Shown here: piece after piece, positions 43,382 through 52,851 of the stretch
Layout: each line of letters begins with the position of its first letter
How positions within the stretch are numbered: the first letter of the stretch is position 1
Assembly: GCF_900475935.1 (NCBI RefSeq)
Contig: NZ_LS483431.1
Span: forward strand, 1,550,001-1,614,000
DNA: 64,000 nt
From: Campylobacter fetus subsp. fetus
GTDB taxonomy: Bacteria; Campylobacterota; Campylobacteria; Campylobacterales; Campylobacteraceae
Direction of reading: 5' to 3'
The notes under the pieces: generated by a model
The model's input: the letters and a program-made list of their open reading frames with translations, nothing else
Databases searched by the model: none
What the model was told of the DNA's origin: nothing
Program-made: the position numbers and the translations under genes

Positions 43382-44938
43382 TTATTGTAACAATCTCAAA
43401 ACATTTTGTTGCGCAGCGTTAGCTTGACTCATAGCGTAACTACCGCTTTGAGCAAGGATGTTGAACTTAGAAAAGTTTGCGCTCTCTTCAGCGAAATCGA
43501 CATCTCTGATTTGACTTTCTGCCGACTTAACATTTACTTGAGTAACAGTAATGTTGTTTATAGTACTAACTAGTTGATTTTGCACAGAACCCAGGTCAGA
43601 TCTAATGCTATCTAGAGTTTTTCTAGCTGATTCAGCAATGCTCATCATAGCTTGAGCACCAGCGTAAGTGCTTACACCAGAGTTTCTTTGATCCACTTGA
43701 GTCTCACCGGCATTGAAAAAGCCCATAGCAGCTGCAACACTACTTGAAATTACGCTATCGTTTATAGTTTTTAAACTAACGCTAGCTTCTTTGATATGGT
43801 TTGCAGACAATGCAACAGATAGCCCATTTGTATTAGCTTGTCCGCCAGTAGCACTAAAAGTCATAATTATATCTCTAGCATCTTGTCTAGTAAATGAAAT
43901 TTGACCTAAAAATGATACGTTAGCACCGCCTTTAGCCTGTGTTATACCTAATCTTGATATATTACCGCCGTTAATTTGTATAGCTCTACCATCCCTAGCA
44001 GTAAGAGTCAATTTACCGTTTTCTTTACTAGCTTCTACTCCGGTTTGTTCTTTTACTTTATTTATAGCACCGATTAAAACATTATCAGCATCTAAATTTG
44101 AAACTTTTATATTACCTATAGAAACACCGTTTATCTTTAGATCTGTTACGGCTGCAGATTGGATACCGACACCTTTAGTTCCATTAAATACTTGTGTATT
44201 ATTTACACTAGCTTTTACGCCTGTTTTATCTGCAATAGCATTTACCTGTTCAGCTACGGCTGCAAGACCTTGAGAAGCAAAGGTACCAGAACTTATAGCT
44301 TGAAACTTATACTCGCCTCCTGCTATACCGTCAATACCTTTTAAAGTGAAAACAAAGCTACCTGAATTACCGCTTATAGCAAGATTTTTTGTGTAAACTA
44401 CGTTAGAGCTTGTTTCAAATCTAGTATGACCTATAGTATTTGAATTAGTCGCACCTATACTTACTTTTGCTGTCTCATTTGAGTAAGCACCGATTTGGAA
44501 ATTTTTGTTACTAAAACTACCGTTTAGTAGTTGTTGACCGTTAAACGCAGTTGTGTTTGCTATGTTATCTAGCTCTTCAAGAAGTCTAGTTATGTCACTT
44601 TGAAGCGCACGTCTAGAGTCTGCATTTTGACCGTCTTGAGCCGCTTGTACAGCTTTGGTTTTGATAGTATCAAGAATTTTGATCTGCTCATCCATAGCTT
44701 TATCTGCTGTTTGAACGATACCGATAGCATCATTACCATTTTTTATAGATTGACCTAATGCATTAGCTTGACTTCTTAGAGAATCGGCGATAGTCATACC
44801 TGAAGCGTCATCAGCCGCAGTTTGAATTCTTAAACCTGAACTAAGTTTTCCTAATGAACCTGATAAATCTCTGTTGTTTCCTACTGCATTCGCATGGGCA
44901 TTCATAGCGGCAATGTTGGTGTTAATTCTAAAACTCAT
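43382..44938 (-). CDS. flaA: Flagellin FlaA
   Basis: This 518-residue flagellin shares the conserved D0/D1 ends of FlaB ('MSFRINTNIAAMNAHANAV', '...AMSQANAAQQNVLRLLQ'). The variable middle includes 'GATNSNTIGHTRFETSSNVVY', identical in both. It is the first gene of the pair and follows a sigma28 promoter, as expected for the major flagellin. Several Ser/Thr-rich stretches in the middle are candidate O-glycosylation sites. Differences from FlaB are clustered, suggesting gene conversion. Confidence 0.94.
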   Translation of the reverse strand: MSFRINTNIAAMNAHANAVGNNRDLSGSLGKLSSGLRIQTAADDASGMTIADSLRSQANALGQSIKNGNDAIGIVQTADKAMDEQIKILDTIKTKAVQAAQDGQNADSRRALQSDITRLLEELDNIANTTAFNGQQLLNGSFSNKNFQIGAYSNETAKVSIGATNSNTIGHTRFETSSNVVYTKNLAISGNSGSFVFTLKGIDGIAGGEYKFQAISSGTFASQGLAAVAEQVNAIADKTGVKASVNNTQVFNGTKGVGIQSAAVTDLKINGVSIGNIKVSNLDADNVLIGAINKVKEQTGVEASKENGKLTLTARDGRAIQINGGNISRLGITQAKGGANVSFLGQISFTRQDARDIIMTFSATGGQANTNGLSVALSANHIKEASVSLKTINDSVISSSVAAAMGFFNAGETQVDQRNSGVSTYAGAQAMMSIAESARKTLDSIRSDLGSVQNQLVSTINNITVTQVNVKSAESQIRDVDFAEESANFSKFNILAQSGSYAMSQANAAQQNVLRLLQ

Positions 44939-44992
44939 CTTAAATCCTTTTAGTTAAATATTTTTAGCGTCCTTGCTAAAACTTCAATAACT

Positions 44993-45019
44993 ATATCGCA
45001 CTTTGGCTTAAAAAGTTTA
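44993..45019 (-). promoter_or_regulatory. Sigma28 (FliA) promoter of flaA
   Basis: On the - strand TAAA, 16 bases, then GCGATAT, matching the Campylobacter sigma28 pattern with a CGATAT -10 element, about 55 bases before the flaA start. A ribosome-binding site AAAGGA precedes the ATG. Confidence 0.75.
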
Positions 45020-45135
45020 TAGCTTTTAAATAATTTTTATTTTTATGTAAAAAGCTTTACGACTACGAGCAACAAAAAGAACCGGCAAAATGTACTTATT
45101 AATATTATTGTTACAAACTCGCTATTGTATTGTTA

Positions 45136-46701
45136 TTATAAAATATTCTCTAGCAAATAGTTTGTTCTAGCATATTTCGCCAATGCTTCTACTGCATCTT
45201 TAAAGTATTGTTCTTGTTCTTTGGATTCCTTTAAAGTTTTTGTAATTCCATCTTTTTCTATGGTAGGGACTAATTTCAACTTTTTAAATTTAGAACTCAA
45301 AAATTTAGTTATATCTTTAAGGCTATTTTTACCATCGAACATTAACAAAATTTCCATTTCTATATTGTTTAATCCTAAAATAAAATTCATAGGAGTAGCG
45401 CATGATAAAGCTTCGCTATTAGTATTTATAAAATAGCCAATATACGCAATATATTCCTCTTTTAACTTTGAAATTCCAGGCTTATAATATATATCACAGA
45501 TACTCTTATGCGAAACAATGAGAGAATTTGTGACAGCTATAATATCATATATGTGCCTTATAAGTTCACTGGGCGCAACAAGATTTAAGGCATCTTTTAC
45601 GCTAATACTACCTGGATAAGATTCTACTAATGTCTTTGCAAATGGTTCAAGGCTAAGACCTTTAGCTCTATCTGCTAATTGCGGAGCTTGTGAAGTTAAC
45701 ACCAAATGAAAATCAGATATATTTTTCAAAATACTATCATCGTCAAATACAAGTTTTTGCTCATTTTGCTTCTTTGTGATAAGAGATGAGCGAAATTTGG
45801 TTGAATTTAGAAAATCAAACATCTGATCTTTTGATATACGATCGGGATATGCCAATTTAGCATACTCCTTTACGCTTTGGTTTACAAATTCATCATATGA
45901 GAAGTGAAACTGCATATCTGCTATATAACAGAGCGAAAAATCCTCTAAATCAGCCACAAAATCACTAAGATAAAACGGCTGATTGAAAATCTCAAGATAT
46001 TCGTGGTATAAATAGGCTTTGTCTTTAGTTTCTTCTATTTGGTTTATAGTGTCTAATTTCAACTCTCTTGTTAGAATCTGATAAGTTTGTTCGGGAGATA
46101 TTTTAGTACTAGCATATGCTGCTTTTTCAAATTTAAGAGCGTTTAAAGCAGCTTGAAGTTTATCTTGTTTATCTGAATTTACAGCTGAAAAACGCATAAA
46201 ATCTCTTGTTATCTCATTTATCTTCCAACCAGGATATGTATTATAACTAATAAGCGCAACGCCATCATCATCTAAAAGTTCGCGCGAACTCTCTAAAATA
46301 GCAGCTCTTACCTCATTTGGCACCCAACTATAAACCCCATGAACTATAATATAATCAAAACTCAATTTGTCTTTATAAATACTTATAAGATCACAGATAT
46401 CCATAGTGATAAGCTCGATATTTTTTATGCCTATTGAGCAAATAGCCTCTTTGCCTATCTTTACTTGCTCATCGCTTAGATCGATACCTATAAAGTGCGA
46501 ATTAGGATGATTTATAGCTTGACCCATGATATTTCCTCCAGATGCGCAGCCGATCTCCAAAACTCTAGCATTGTCTGGATTTCTAGGTGAGAGTCCATGC
46601 ATTTTGGCTAATTCATAAAGCCTATCTATGCAAGTCATATTGTATGAATTTGAACGGTATAAAACCTCATCATAAGATGCTTTTATAAGATCGTTTATCA
46701 T
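45136..46701 (-). CDS. Methyltransferase with methyltransferase regulatory domain
   Basis: This 521-residue protein has an N-terminal class I SAM domain ('VLEIGCASGGNIMGQAINHPNSHFIGIDLS', 'DYIIVHGVYSWVPNEVRAAIL') followed by a long region like the methyltransferase regulatory domain (residues about 210-420). A winged C-terminus includes 'GKNSLKDITKFLSSKFKKL'. The target is not known. It lies 13 bases after maf on the same strand and upstream of flaA, so a role in modifying flagellin or its glycans is plausible. It also resembles protein methyltransferases. Ribosome-binding site AAAGGA. Confidence 0.82.
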   Translation of the reverse strand: MINDLIKASYDEVLYRSNSYNMTCIDRLYELAKMHGLSPRNPDNARVLEIGCASGGNIMGQAINHPNSHFIGIDLSDEQVKIGKEAICSIGIKNIELITMDICDLISIYKDKLSFDYIIVHGVYSWVPNEVRAAILESSRELLDDDGVALISYNTYPGWKINEITRDFMRFSAVNSDKQDKLQAALNALKFEKAAYASTKISPEQTYQILTRELKLDTINQIEETKDKAYLYHEYLEIFNQPFYLSDFVADLEDFSLCYIADMQFHFSYDEFVNQSVKEYAKLAYPDRISKDQMFDFLNSTKFRSSLITKKQNEQKLVFDDDSILKNISDFHLVLTSQAPQLADRAKGLSLEPFAKTLVESYPGSISVKDALNLVAPSELIRHIYDIIAVTNSLIVSHKSICDIYYKPGISKLKEEYIAYIGYFINTNSEALSCATPMNFILGLNNIEMEILLMFDGKNSLKDITKFLSSKFKKLKLVPTIEKDGITKTLKESKEQEQYFKDAVEALAKYARTNYLLENIL

Positions 46702-46714
46702 TAAATTCCTTTGG

Positions 46715-48700
46715 TTATAGCCACTCTTTGGCTGATTTTTTAATCTCTTCTAACTCTAAGTTGATATTTCCTGCTAAACTAAATAACCAGTAGCTTTGAG
46801 ATGAAATCCATTCAAAAAGCTTATCTTTTTTTTCTTCTTCGGTGTCAGCTCTTTTAACTGCAATAACTGTTAATTCCAGTTCTTGATGCAAAAGTACTGC
46901 TCCGCAACATCCATAAAAAGCTGATAAAAATATCTCATCATTAAGATTTGTTTTAAGCTCGTCTAAAGCAAAAGAGAGATTTTGCATTTTTGTATAGTTT
47001 ATCTTATCTGCTTGATTTTTTGCTTTTAATTTTTTTGCTTTTTCTACCTCTTTAGCTATCTTTAAAAATAGTTTTTCGGATTTTTTTTGCAATCTTTCTC
47101 CATAGTTTATAATAGCATATATATGTTTTCTAGCTTTCTTTAAATGACGCTCTTTGGCAATCTCATTTAATTTGTAAATTGGAATAAATTTCTTTTTTAT
47201 ACCCTCTTTTAAAACTATATCTGCTATTTCATTAAATGGAGTTTCCACTGTACCCACTATCCTTGCACCGCCTTCTGTACAATTATAAACCGTAAATTTA
47301 GCCGCTCTTGATGCTGATTGTATAAAGTGTTCAAAGTAATTTCTAAAAAGATTCCAAACGGTAGTCGTAATCACCTCGCCGACTCCACCATATTTTGGCG
47401 CTAATTCAGCATTTGTATCACATGGGTCTATCTCGGTTGTCCTAAATATATGACCTTTTGAATGGCTAGTTCCATCATCTCCAAAAGCTAAATCTTGACC
47501 TATAAGAACGATATTTTCATGATTTAAAGTAAGGGCTATATCAAAAGCTAAGTGAGCTGCACTTGGTCCACCGCCAATATAGCCAAATGTTTCGTCCTTA
47601 AATCCTTTTTCATAGTGCAAAGGTCTAAATACATAAGAAGTATCTCTACCTTTTAAATTTTCAATTGTTTTTTCATGCGTTAAAGATGCAGTAACAAATA
47701 AAATTCCATCATCAAATTCACTTACTGGATCTTTAAAAAATTTAGATGTAAGCTCTACGCGTTCTATAGAAGAGACGTAATCCGGCTTTATGCCATGCTT
47801 TTTAAGTATAGGATAAGAAGCATCTATAGATATGATAGTTACGTATGGAGCGATTTTTTTAAGAGTTTTGAGCTGTTTAAAAAGAGACGGACCGGTAGCT
47901 ACTATAACAGCTGTTTTTACTTTAGATTTTCTTTTTTTTATCACATTTTTTATAGGAAAACTATCAAATACTATAGGTATATGTTTTGTAGTATGTTTTA
48001 TTCCTATAAGAGTATCTCTAGAATCATTTCCTTGTTCTAAAAATACCTGTTTTATCGCTTTTATCATTTCTTTATTTATTTTTATAATATCATTCGCATA
48101 ATGGCTTTGGTTATAAAAGTTATTTGTGATATGAAGATTATAAAGTCTTGAACTCGTCATAACATCTCCGAATTTAGATAAAGTATAAAGCTCTATAAAT
48201 CTCACGAGATTGGGATAAAATATTATAAATCGTTCACTGTAAATATCTTGAGAAAAATCTATAAGACTAAGAGTTATAAAAAGTATCTCAATCTCAGGTT
48301 CAAAAACTATAATTCTAGTGTGAGACGGATTACCCAAAAGAGACTTTAAAAATATTCCATTTCCTATACCGTAGAAGAAAAGAGCTTTATAACGACTATG
48401 ATCCTCTTCAAAACTAATAATTTTCTCTTCAACCTCTTTTGCCGGACTTTCATAAAGATATTTTTTGGTTTCCAAATTTATGATATTTATATCAAGAGGA
48501 TCTTTTCCCATAAATACGCCGAATTTTTTATTCTCTTTTAGGTCAAAAAGCATCTGAGCAAGACGTGGACTATAACTCATAATAGCTACTATATTTCTAT
48601 CAAAAGTTGTTATTTCCTTGCGCTCAGTGATTTGACCTGCCAATTTATCGTTTAGCTTTAGAAACTGTTTTTCATCTTGATTTAGCTCTTTATCTTTCAT
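46715..48700 (-). CDS. maf: Maf family flagellin glycosyltransferase
   Basis: This 661-residue protein has the Maf layout. An N-terminal domain is followed by the central MAF_flag10/DUF115 domain with 'VKTAVIVATGPSLFKQLKTLKKIAPYVTIISIDASYPILKKHGIKPDYV', 'FGYIGGGPSAAHLAFDIAL' and 'IVLIGQDLAFGDDGTSHSKGH', which resemble the sialyltransferase-like nucleotide site. A helical C-terminal domain follows. Maf proteins transfer nonulosonic acids (pseudaminic or legionaminic acid) to flagellin before export. No poly-G tract is present in this copy. It is probably co-transcribed with the following methyltransferase. Confidence 0.92.
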   Translation of the reverse strand: MKDKELNQDEKQFLKLNDKLAGQITERKEITTFDRNIVAIMSYSPRLAQMLFDLKENKKFGVFMGKDPLDINIINLETKKYLYESPAKEVEEKIISFEEDHSRYKALFFYGIGNGIFLKSLLGNPSHTRIIVFEPEIEILFITLSLIDFSQDIYSERFIIFYPNLVRFIELYTLSKFGDVMTSSRLYNLHITNNFYNQSHYANDIIKINKEMIKAIKQVFLEQGNDSRDTLIGIKHTTKHIPIVFDSFPIKNVIKKRKSKVKTAVIVATGPSLFKQLKTLKKIAPYVTIISIDASYPILKKHGIKPDYVSSIERVELTSKFFKDPVSEFDDGILFVTASLTHEKTIENLKGRDTSYVFRPLHYEKGFKDETFGYIGGGPSAAHLAFDIALTLNHENIVLIGQDLAFGDDGTSHSKGHIFRTTEIDPCDTNAELAPKYGGVGEVITTTVWNLFRNYFEHFIQSASRAAKFTVYNCTEGGARIVGTVETPFNEIADIVLKEGIKKKFIPIYKLNEIAKERHLKKARKHIYAIINYGERLQKKSEKLFLKIAKEVEKAKKLKAKNQADKINYTKMQNLSFALDELKTNLNDEIFLSAFYGCCGAVLLHQELELTVIAVKRADTEEEKKDKLFEWISSQSYWLFSLAGNINLELEEIKKSAKEWL

Positions 48701-48790
48701 AGTTTTCCTTAAATTTGTGTATATAAATTTATGCTATATTAAGCCCTATATCGGCTATATAGTTTTTCCTTAAAACAGATCTTTTGAAAA

Positions 48791-49465
48791 TTATTTTGTA
48801 ATATTTAAAATTTCATAAGAATAATCAAGCCCATCGCTTCCTAAAAATCCAACCGTACCTTTGATATTTTTATCTAATCTAAACTGAGTTTTTACATCTT
48901 TTTTAATCGTTTTTACAGTTATGCTATCGCCATCGCGCAACTTTGCGGCTACTTTAAAATACTCTCCGCCTCTAAACTCATTAAATTTAGAATGAGTAAA
49001 AATCACGGCTCCATCAAAATTAGAAAGCTCATCAAATTCATTTAAAACGCCGTCTAAATTCAAATCATCGCCATTTAAATTTATAATTCTAATGCCAAAA
49101 GAACTGCTTAACAAATTTAACATAGCTCGTATTTGTTGAGAATTTATACTATTTAAAACCTCTGGCGAAACGATGATGACTCTACAATTTTTTATAAAAT
49201 CGCAAATACTAGGAAGTTCCTCTTCCCCGACGTTACTCTCGCCGCTTAAATAACCCTCATCAAGAGAGTCAAAAAACTCATCGTCAAACAAGTCTTTGCA
49301 AATAAGTGCTAAAACATAACTAAGGCTTCCTATCTCGCACTTAACAAACTTAGCGTTTATATCATCGTCTAATGGACTAATAACTAAAATATCATCATTT
49401 TTAAAAGTTTCTAGCAAATTTGGTGCTTGAAATGATAGAATACTTGCTAAACTAAGAACTTTCAT
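48791..49465 (-). CDS. Conserved-looking protein of unknown function, acidic
   Basis: I do not recognise this 224-residue protein. It has no signal peptide or membrane segment. The N-terminus 'MKVLSLASILSFQAPNLLETFKNDDILVISPLDDDI' and the later 'VIIVSPEVLNSINSQQIRAMLNLLSSSFGIRIINLNG' suggest an alpha/beta fold with buried strands. The C-terminal 70 residues ('FKVAAKLRDGDSITVKTI', 'KGTVGFLG') look beta-rich, as in the C-terminal barrel of molybdopterin-type or NuoG-like proteins. The protein is strongly acidic. It has its own TATAAT at 49496-49501 (- strand) and an AAGGAA ribosome-binding site. Confidence 0.7.
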   Translation of the reverse strand: MKVLSLASILSFQAPNLLETFKNDDILVISPLDDDINAKFVKCEIGSLSYVLALICKDLFDDEFFDSLDEGYLSGESNVGEEELPSICDFIKNCRVIIVSPEVLNSINSQQIRAMLNLLSSSFGIRIINLNGDDLNLDGVLNEFDELSNFDGAVIFTHSKFNEFRGGEYFKVAAKLRDGDSITVKTIKKDVKTQFRLDKNIKGTVGFLGSDGLDYSYEILNITK

Positions 49466-49612
49466 GCTATTCCTTATAATATGGCAATTTATCTAATTAT
49501 ATCTAAAAATGTTTATGTAATGCTTTTAAAATAGACAAACGCCGCCTTAATGTATTAATTATTTCTTAAGCTAAATGCAGGTAGGATTTTTGCATTTTTA
49601 AAGGAATAAAAT

Positions 49613-50623
49613 TTGAAATACCAGCTAACATTAATATCTATAGCAAGCTTTGTAATAATAGCAACGGGTCTTGCAGCAGCAAGTGCCATCGTAGTGCCGT
49701 TTTTTCTTGCTGTTTTTATAGCTATAGCTATTTCGCCCGTACTTGAGTTTATGCAAAGATTAAAGATACGCCGAACAATCTCATTTATACTGCTTATAGC
49801 TATATTTATAGGAATTTTATGGTTTTTGGGAAATGTGGTATCAAGTGCGCTAAACGGATTTAGCAGCTCACTGCCTGAGTATCAAATGCAATTTAGGATA
49901 TTTATAGATAAAACAGTAGAGTGGCTAAACTCGTATGAAATAATAAAAATAAATAGTTTTGTGTTAGAAAGCATAGATACAAATAAGATATTTTCTACAA
50001 CAAGTACTATCTTAAGACAAACTAGCGAAATAGTCACAAAGTCGTTTTTGGTCTTTTTGCTAGTAGTTTTTATGCTCGTAGAAACTCAAGTTTTTAAAGA
50101 TAAAGTTGAGTATTTTGCCAAAAAACATATGTCTATGCACAATATAGCAAATAGCTTTATTTCAAATTTAAAAAAATACCTTGCTATAAAAACCATATCT
50201 TCTATCGCTACTGGTCTTATTTTGTGGCTGTTTTTAGTATATTTTGGAGTACCTTACGCACCTTTGTGGGCTGTTTTGGCGTTTATATTTAACTATATTC
50301 CTACTATAGGATCTATTATAGCGGCGATTCCTGCTATTTTAATGTCGCTTTTAGTAAATGATTTAAGCGATACATTGTGGCTTAGTATTATATATTTAGT
50401 AGTAAATATATCCATAGGTAACTTTATAGAGCCGAAATTTCTAGGCGCCGGACTTGGGATATCAACTCTTGTAGTAATTTTAAGTCTACTTTTTTGGGGA
50501 TTTTTGCTCGGTATCGGCGGAATGTTTTTGGCAGTTCCTCTTACTATGAGCATAAAAATAGCCCTAAACGAAAGTCCTAAAACTAAATTTATAGCGGTGC
50601 TACTCAGCGATAAGGCGCAGTAA
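49613..50623 (+). CDS. AI-2E family (PerM-like) membrane transporter
   Basis: This 336-residue membrane protein has seven or eight hydrophobic segments, the soluble region after the third ('SALNGFSSSLPEYQMQFRIFIDKTVEWLNSY'), and the family signature 'YFGVPYAPLWAVLAFIFNYIPTIGSIIAAIPAIL' followed by 'IGNFIEPKFLGAGLGIS'. The family includes AI-2 exporter TqsA and PerM; the substrate of this member is unknown. The start is TTG with AAAGGA about 8 bases upstream. The ktrB gene follows without a gap. Confidence 0.87.
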   Translation: MKYQLTLISIASFVIIATGLAAASAIVVPFFLAVFIAIAISPVLEFMQRLKIRRTISFILLIAIFIGILWFLGNVVSSALNGFSSSLPEYQMQFRIFIDKTVEWLNSYEIIKINSFVLESIDTNKIFSTTSTILRQTSEIVTKSFLVFLLVVFMLVETQVFKDKVEYFAKKHMSMHNIANSFISNLKKYLAIKTISSIATGLILWLFLVYFGVPYAPLWAVLAFIFNYIPTIGSIIAAIPAILMSLLVNDLSDTLWLSIIYLVVNISIGNFIEPKFLGAGLGISTLVVILSLLFWGFLLGIGGMFLAVPLTMSIKIALNESPKTKFIAVLLSDKAQ

Positions 50624-51952
50624 GTGAATAAAATATTTAGCACTATTTTAGCAAGCTACATACTCTTAGCTTTTATAGGAGCTATAATTCTGAGTTTTGA
50701 TATCATGCGTTTAAAACCTATATCATTTATAGATCTACTTTTTACGGCTACTTCTGCAGTCTGCGTAACAGGTCTTATAACTGCAAATACCGCGACAGAT
50801 TTTAGCGGATACGGACAAGGGATTATACTAGCTTTGATACAAGCAGGCGGTTTTGGCTATATGAGTTTAGCCGGATTTTTATTTTTACTTATAGGTAAAA
50901 AAGTTGATTTCAAAGGTAAAATGCTGCTAAAAGAGTCGCTTGACTACCCAAATATGCAAGGTATTATAAAATATCTAAAAAAGATTTTTGTTTTTACTGC
51001 TTGCATAGAAATCATAGGGGCCGTGATTCTTACTTTAAATTTTATGCTTGATATGCCGTTCAAAAAAGCGGTTTGGGCAGGAGTATTTCACTCCATTTCA
51101 GCGTTTAATAATGCCGGATTTAGTATATTTGAATACAATCTTGCAGAGTACAGAGATAATTTTGTACTAAATATCACAATATGCTTTTTAGTTATACTAG
51201 GCGGACTTGGATTTTTAGTGCTTAGCGAGTGTTTTAACTACTATAAAAAGAGTTCTAGGATAAGCATACATACAAGAATAGTTTTAATAGCAACTATTAT
51301 TTGCATATTGCTCGGTATGGCTGTATTGCTGATATTTGAATGGGAAAATTCAAAAAGCATAGGCTCTTTAAACTGGTTTCATAAGCTACTTAGTTCGTTT
51401 TTTGTATCGGTAAATCTTAGAACATCAGGATTTAATACGATAGATCTTGGCTCTTTGCATGATCAAAGTCTATTTTTCTCATCTTTGTTGATGATCATAG
51501 GAGCAGCTCCAGGAGGTACTGCTGGAGGTATAAAGATAACTACGGTTGCAGTGCTTCTTATATATGCTTACTGCTCTTTAAGAGATAAAGAAACTGTTAT
51601 ATTTCAAAGAACTATTCCGGAAAATATCGTAAAAAAATCATTTTTGATCTTCATTATAGCGGTATTTTATATTATTATTTCTACGATCATACTAAGTACT
51701 ACAGATGATAAAGAAAATAGATATTTTTTGCCTTTATTATTTGAAATTTGCTCTGCATTTGGCACTGTTGGAGTAAGCACCGGAGATGGCGAAAGCTTAT
51801 CGTTATCGGCTAAATTTAGTGATTTTGGTAAGTTTTATATAATAGTCTTGATGTTTATGGGAAGAGTCGGGGTGTTGGTTTTTAGCATGGCTCTTTTTAG
51901 AAAAAGTAAAAATAATAGTATTAAATATCCAGAAGAAGGAGTGGTATTATGA
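50624..51952 (+). CDS. ktrB: KtrB/TrkH family potassium uptake subunit
   Basis: This 442-residue protein (GTG start) is the ion-conducting subunit of a Ktr/Trk system. Four selectivity-filter-like repeats are visible: 'TATSAVCVTGLITANTATDF', 'SAFNNAGFS', 'SVNLRTSGFNTIDLG' and 'SAFGTVGVSTGDGES'. 'GGTAGGIKITT' is the intramembrane loop. It imports potassium through the inner membrane and needs the KtrA regulator, encoded next with a 4-base overlap. Confidence 0.92.
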   Translation: MNKIFSTILASYILLAFIGAIILSFDIMRLKPISFIDLLFTATSAVCVTGLITANTATDFSGYGQGIILALIQAGGFGYMSLAGFLFLLIGKKVDFKGKMLLKESLDYPNMQGIIKYLKKIFVFTACIEIIGAVILTLNFMLDMPFKKAVWAGVFHSISAFNNAGFSIFEYNLAEYRDNFVLNITICFLVILGGLGFLVLSECFNYYKKSSRISIHTRIVLIATIICILLGMAVLLIFEWENSKSIGSLNWFHKLLSSFFVSVNLRTSGFNTIDLGSLHDQSLFFSSLLMIIGAAPGGTAGGIKITTVAVLLIYAYCSLRDKETVIFQRTIPENIVKKSFLIFIIAVFYIIISTIILSTTDDKENRYFLPLLFEICSAFGTVGVSTGDGESLSLSAKFSDFGKFYIIVLMFMGRVGVLVFSMALFRKSKNNSIKYPEEGVVL

Positions 51953-52599
51953 AAACTTACGCTGTTATCGGCCTTGGTAAATTTGGATCGCACGTGGCAA
52001 AAGGACTTATAGAAAACGGTGAGCAAGTCATAGCCGTAGATAAAAATGAAGATAGCATAAAAGAATTTAGAGGAATTTGCGAGAATTTATTTATCATCGA
52101 CACTACCGATATAAATTCTTTAAAAGACGCAGGTATCGCAGAAGTAGATACAGCCATAGTAAGTATAGGAAAAAACATAGAAGCTTCTATACTAAGCGTT
52201 ATGGCTTTAAAAGAAATAGGAGTAAAAGAGGTTATCGCAAAAGCATACACTCTAATTCACGGCAAAATTCTATCCAAAATAGGCACGGATAGAGTTATTT
52301 ATCCTGAAAGGGACGCAGCAAAAAGGCTTGTAAAAAGCTTCTCTTTAAATCCTAAATTTGAAGTCATAGACGTAACAAATACTATGAAAATAGCTAGATT
52401 TAAAATTACCGCGCAATACGCAAATATAGCCGCCGGCGATCTTTTAAGCAGATCAAAATCAGATCTAAAAATAATAGCCTTTAAACGAGAAAATAGATGG
52501 GAATATGAAATAGGCGAGTTTTTAGTTTTAAAAAATGATGATGTAGTTTTGCTTTTTGGTAATTCAAAAGAACTTGAAATATTTGTCTCAAATATATAG
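51949..52599 (+). CDS. ktrA: KtrA/TrkA regulatory subunit of potassium uptake
   Basis: This 216-residue cytosolic protein has an RCK-N Rossmann domain ('TYAVIGLGKFGSHVAKGLIENGEQVIAVDKNED') and an RCK-C domain after about residue 140 ('FEVIDVTNTMKIARFKI...FLVLKNDDVVLLFG'). It binds nucleotides and gates the KtrB channel. Length fits KtrA (about 220 residues), not the doubled TrkA. ATGA overlap with ktrB supports joint translation. Confidence 0.92.
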   Translation: MKTYAVIGLGKFGSHVAKGLIENGEQVIAVDKNEDSIKEFRGICENLFIIDTTDINSLKDAGIAEVDTAIVSIGKNIEASILSVMALKEIGVKEVIAKAYTLIHGKILSKIGTDRVIYPERDAAKRLVKSFSLNPKFEVIDVTNTMKIARFKITAQYANIAAGDLLSRSKSDLKIIAFKRENRWEYEIGEFLVLKNDDVVLLFGNSKELEIFVSNI

Positions 52600-52813
52600 A
52601 TAATTTTGTAATTTAAATTATGAATTTATGTTATATATTTAAGATTTTATTTATAAATTTAATATTAAATTGTTTATCAAAAGCCCTATTTTCGATATTT
52701 AAAGTTTATGAACAACCTGCTTTTAAAACATTAAATAATAATACATAACTATGAATCTGTCGCGCTTTTACTATGTTTTTTAATATTTAAGATTAAATTC
52801 ATTCAATCAACAT

Positions 52814-52819
52814 TATAAT
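52814..52819 (+). promoter_or_regulatory. Candidate -10 box of aspA
   Basis: TATAAT 32 bases before the aspA start, within a 252-base AT-rich gap. AGGAGA follows as a good ribosome-binding site. Nothing else is evident in the gap. Confidence 0.6.
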
Positions 52820-52851
52820 GTCATTGATAAAAAAAATATAGGAGACATATC

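Noticed and set aside
52077-52292. Arg/Tyr-rich open frame inside ktrA
   Set aside because: Low-complexity shadow of the real ktrA frame with no ribosome-binding site.
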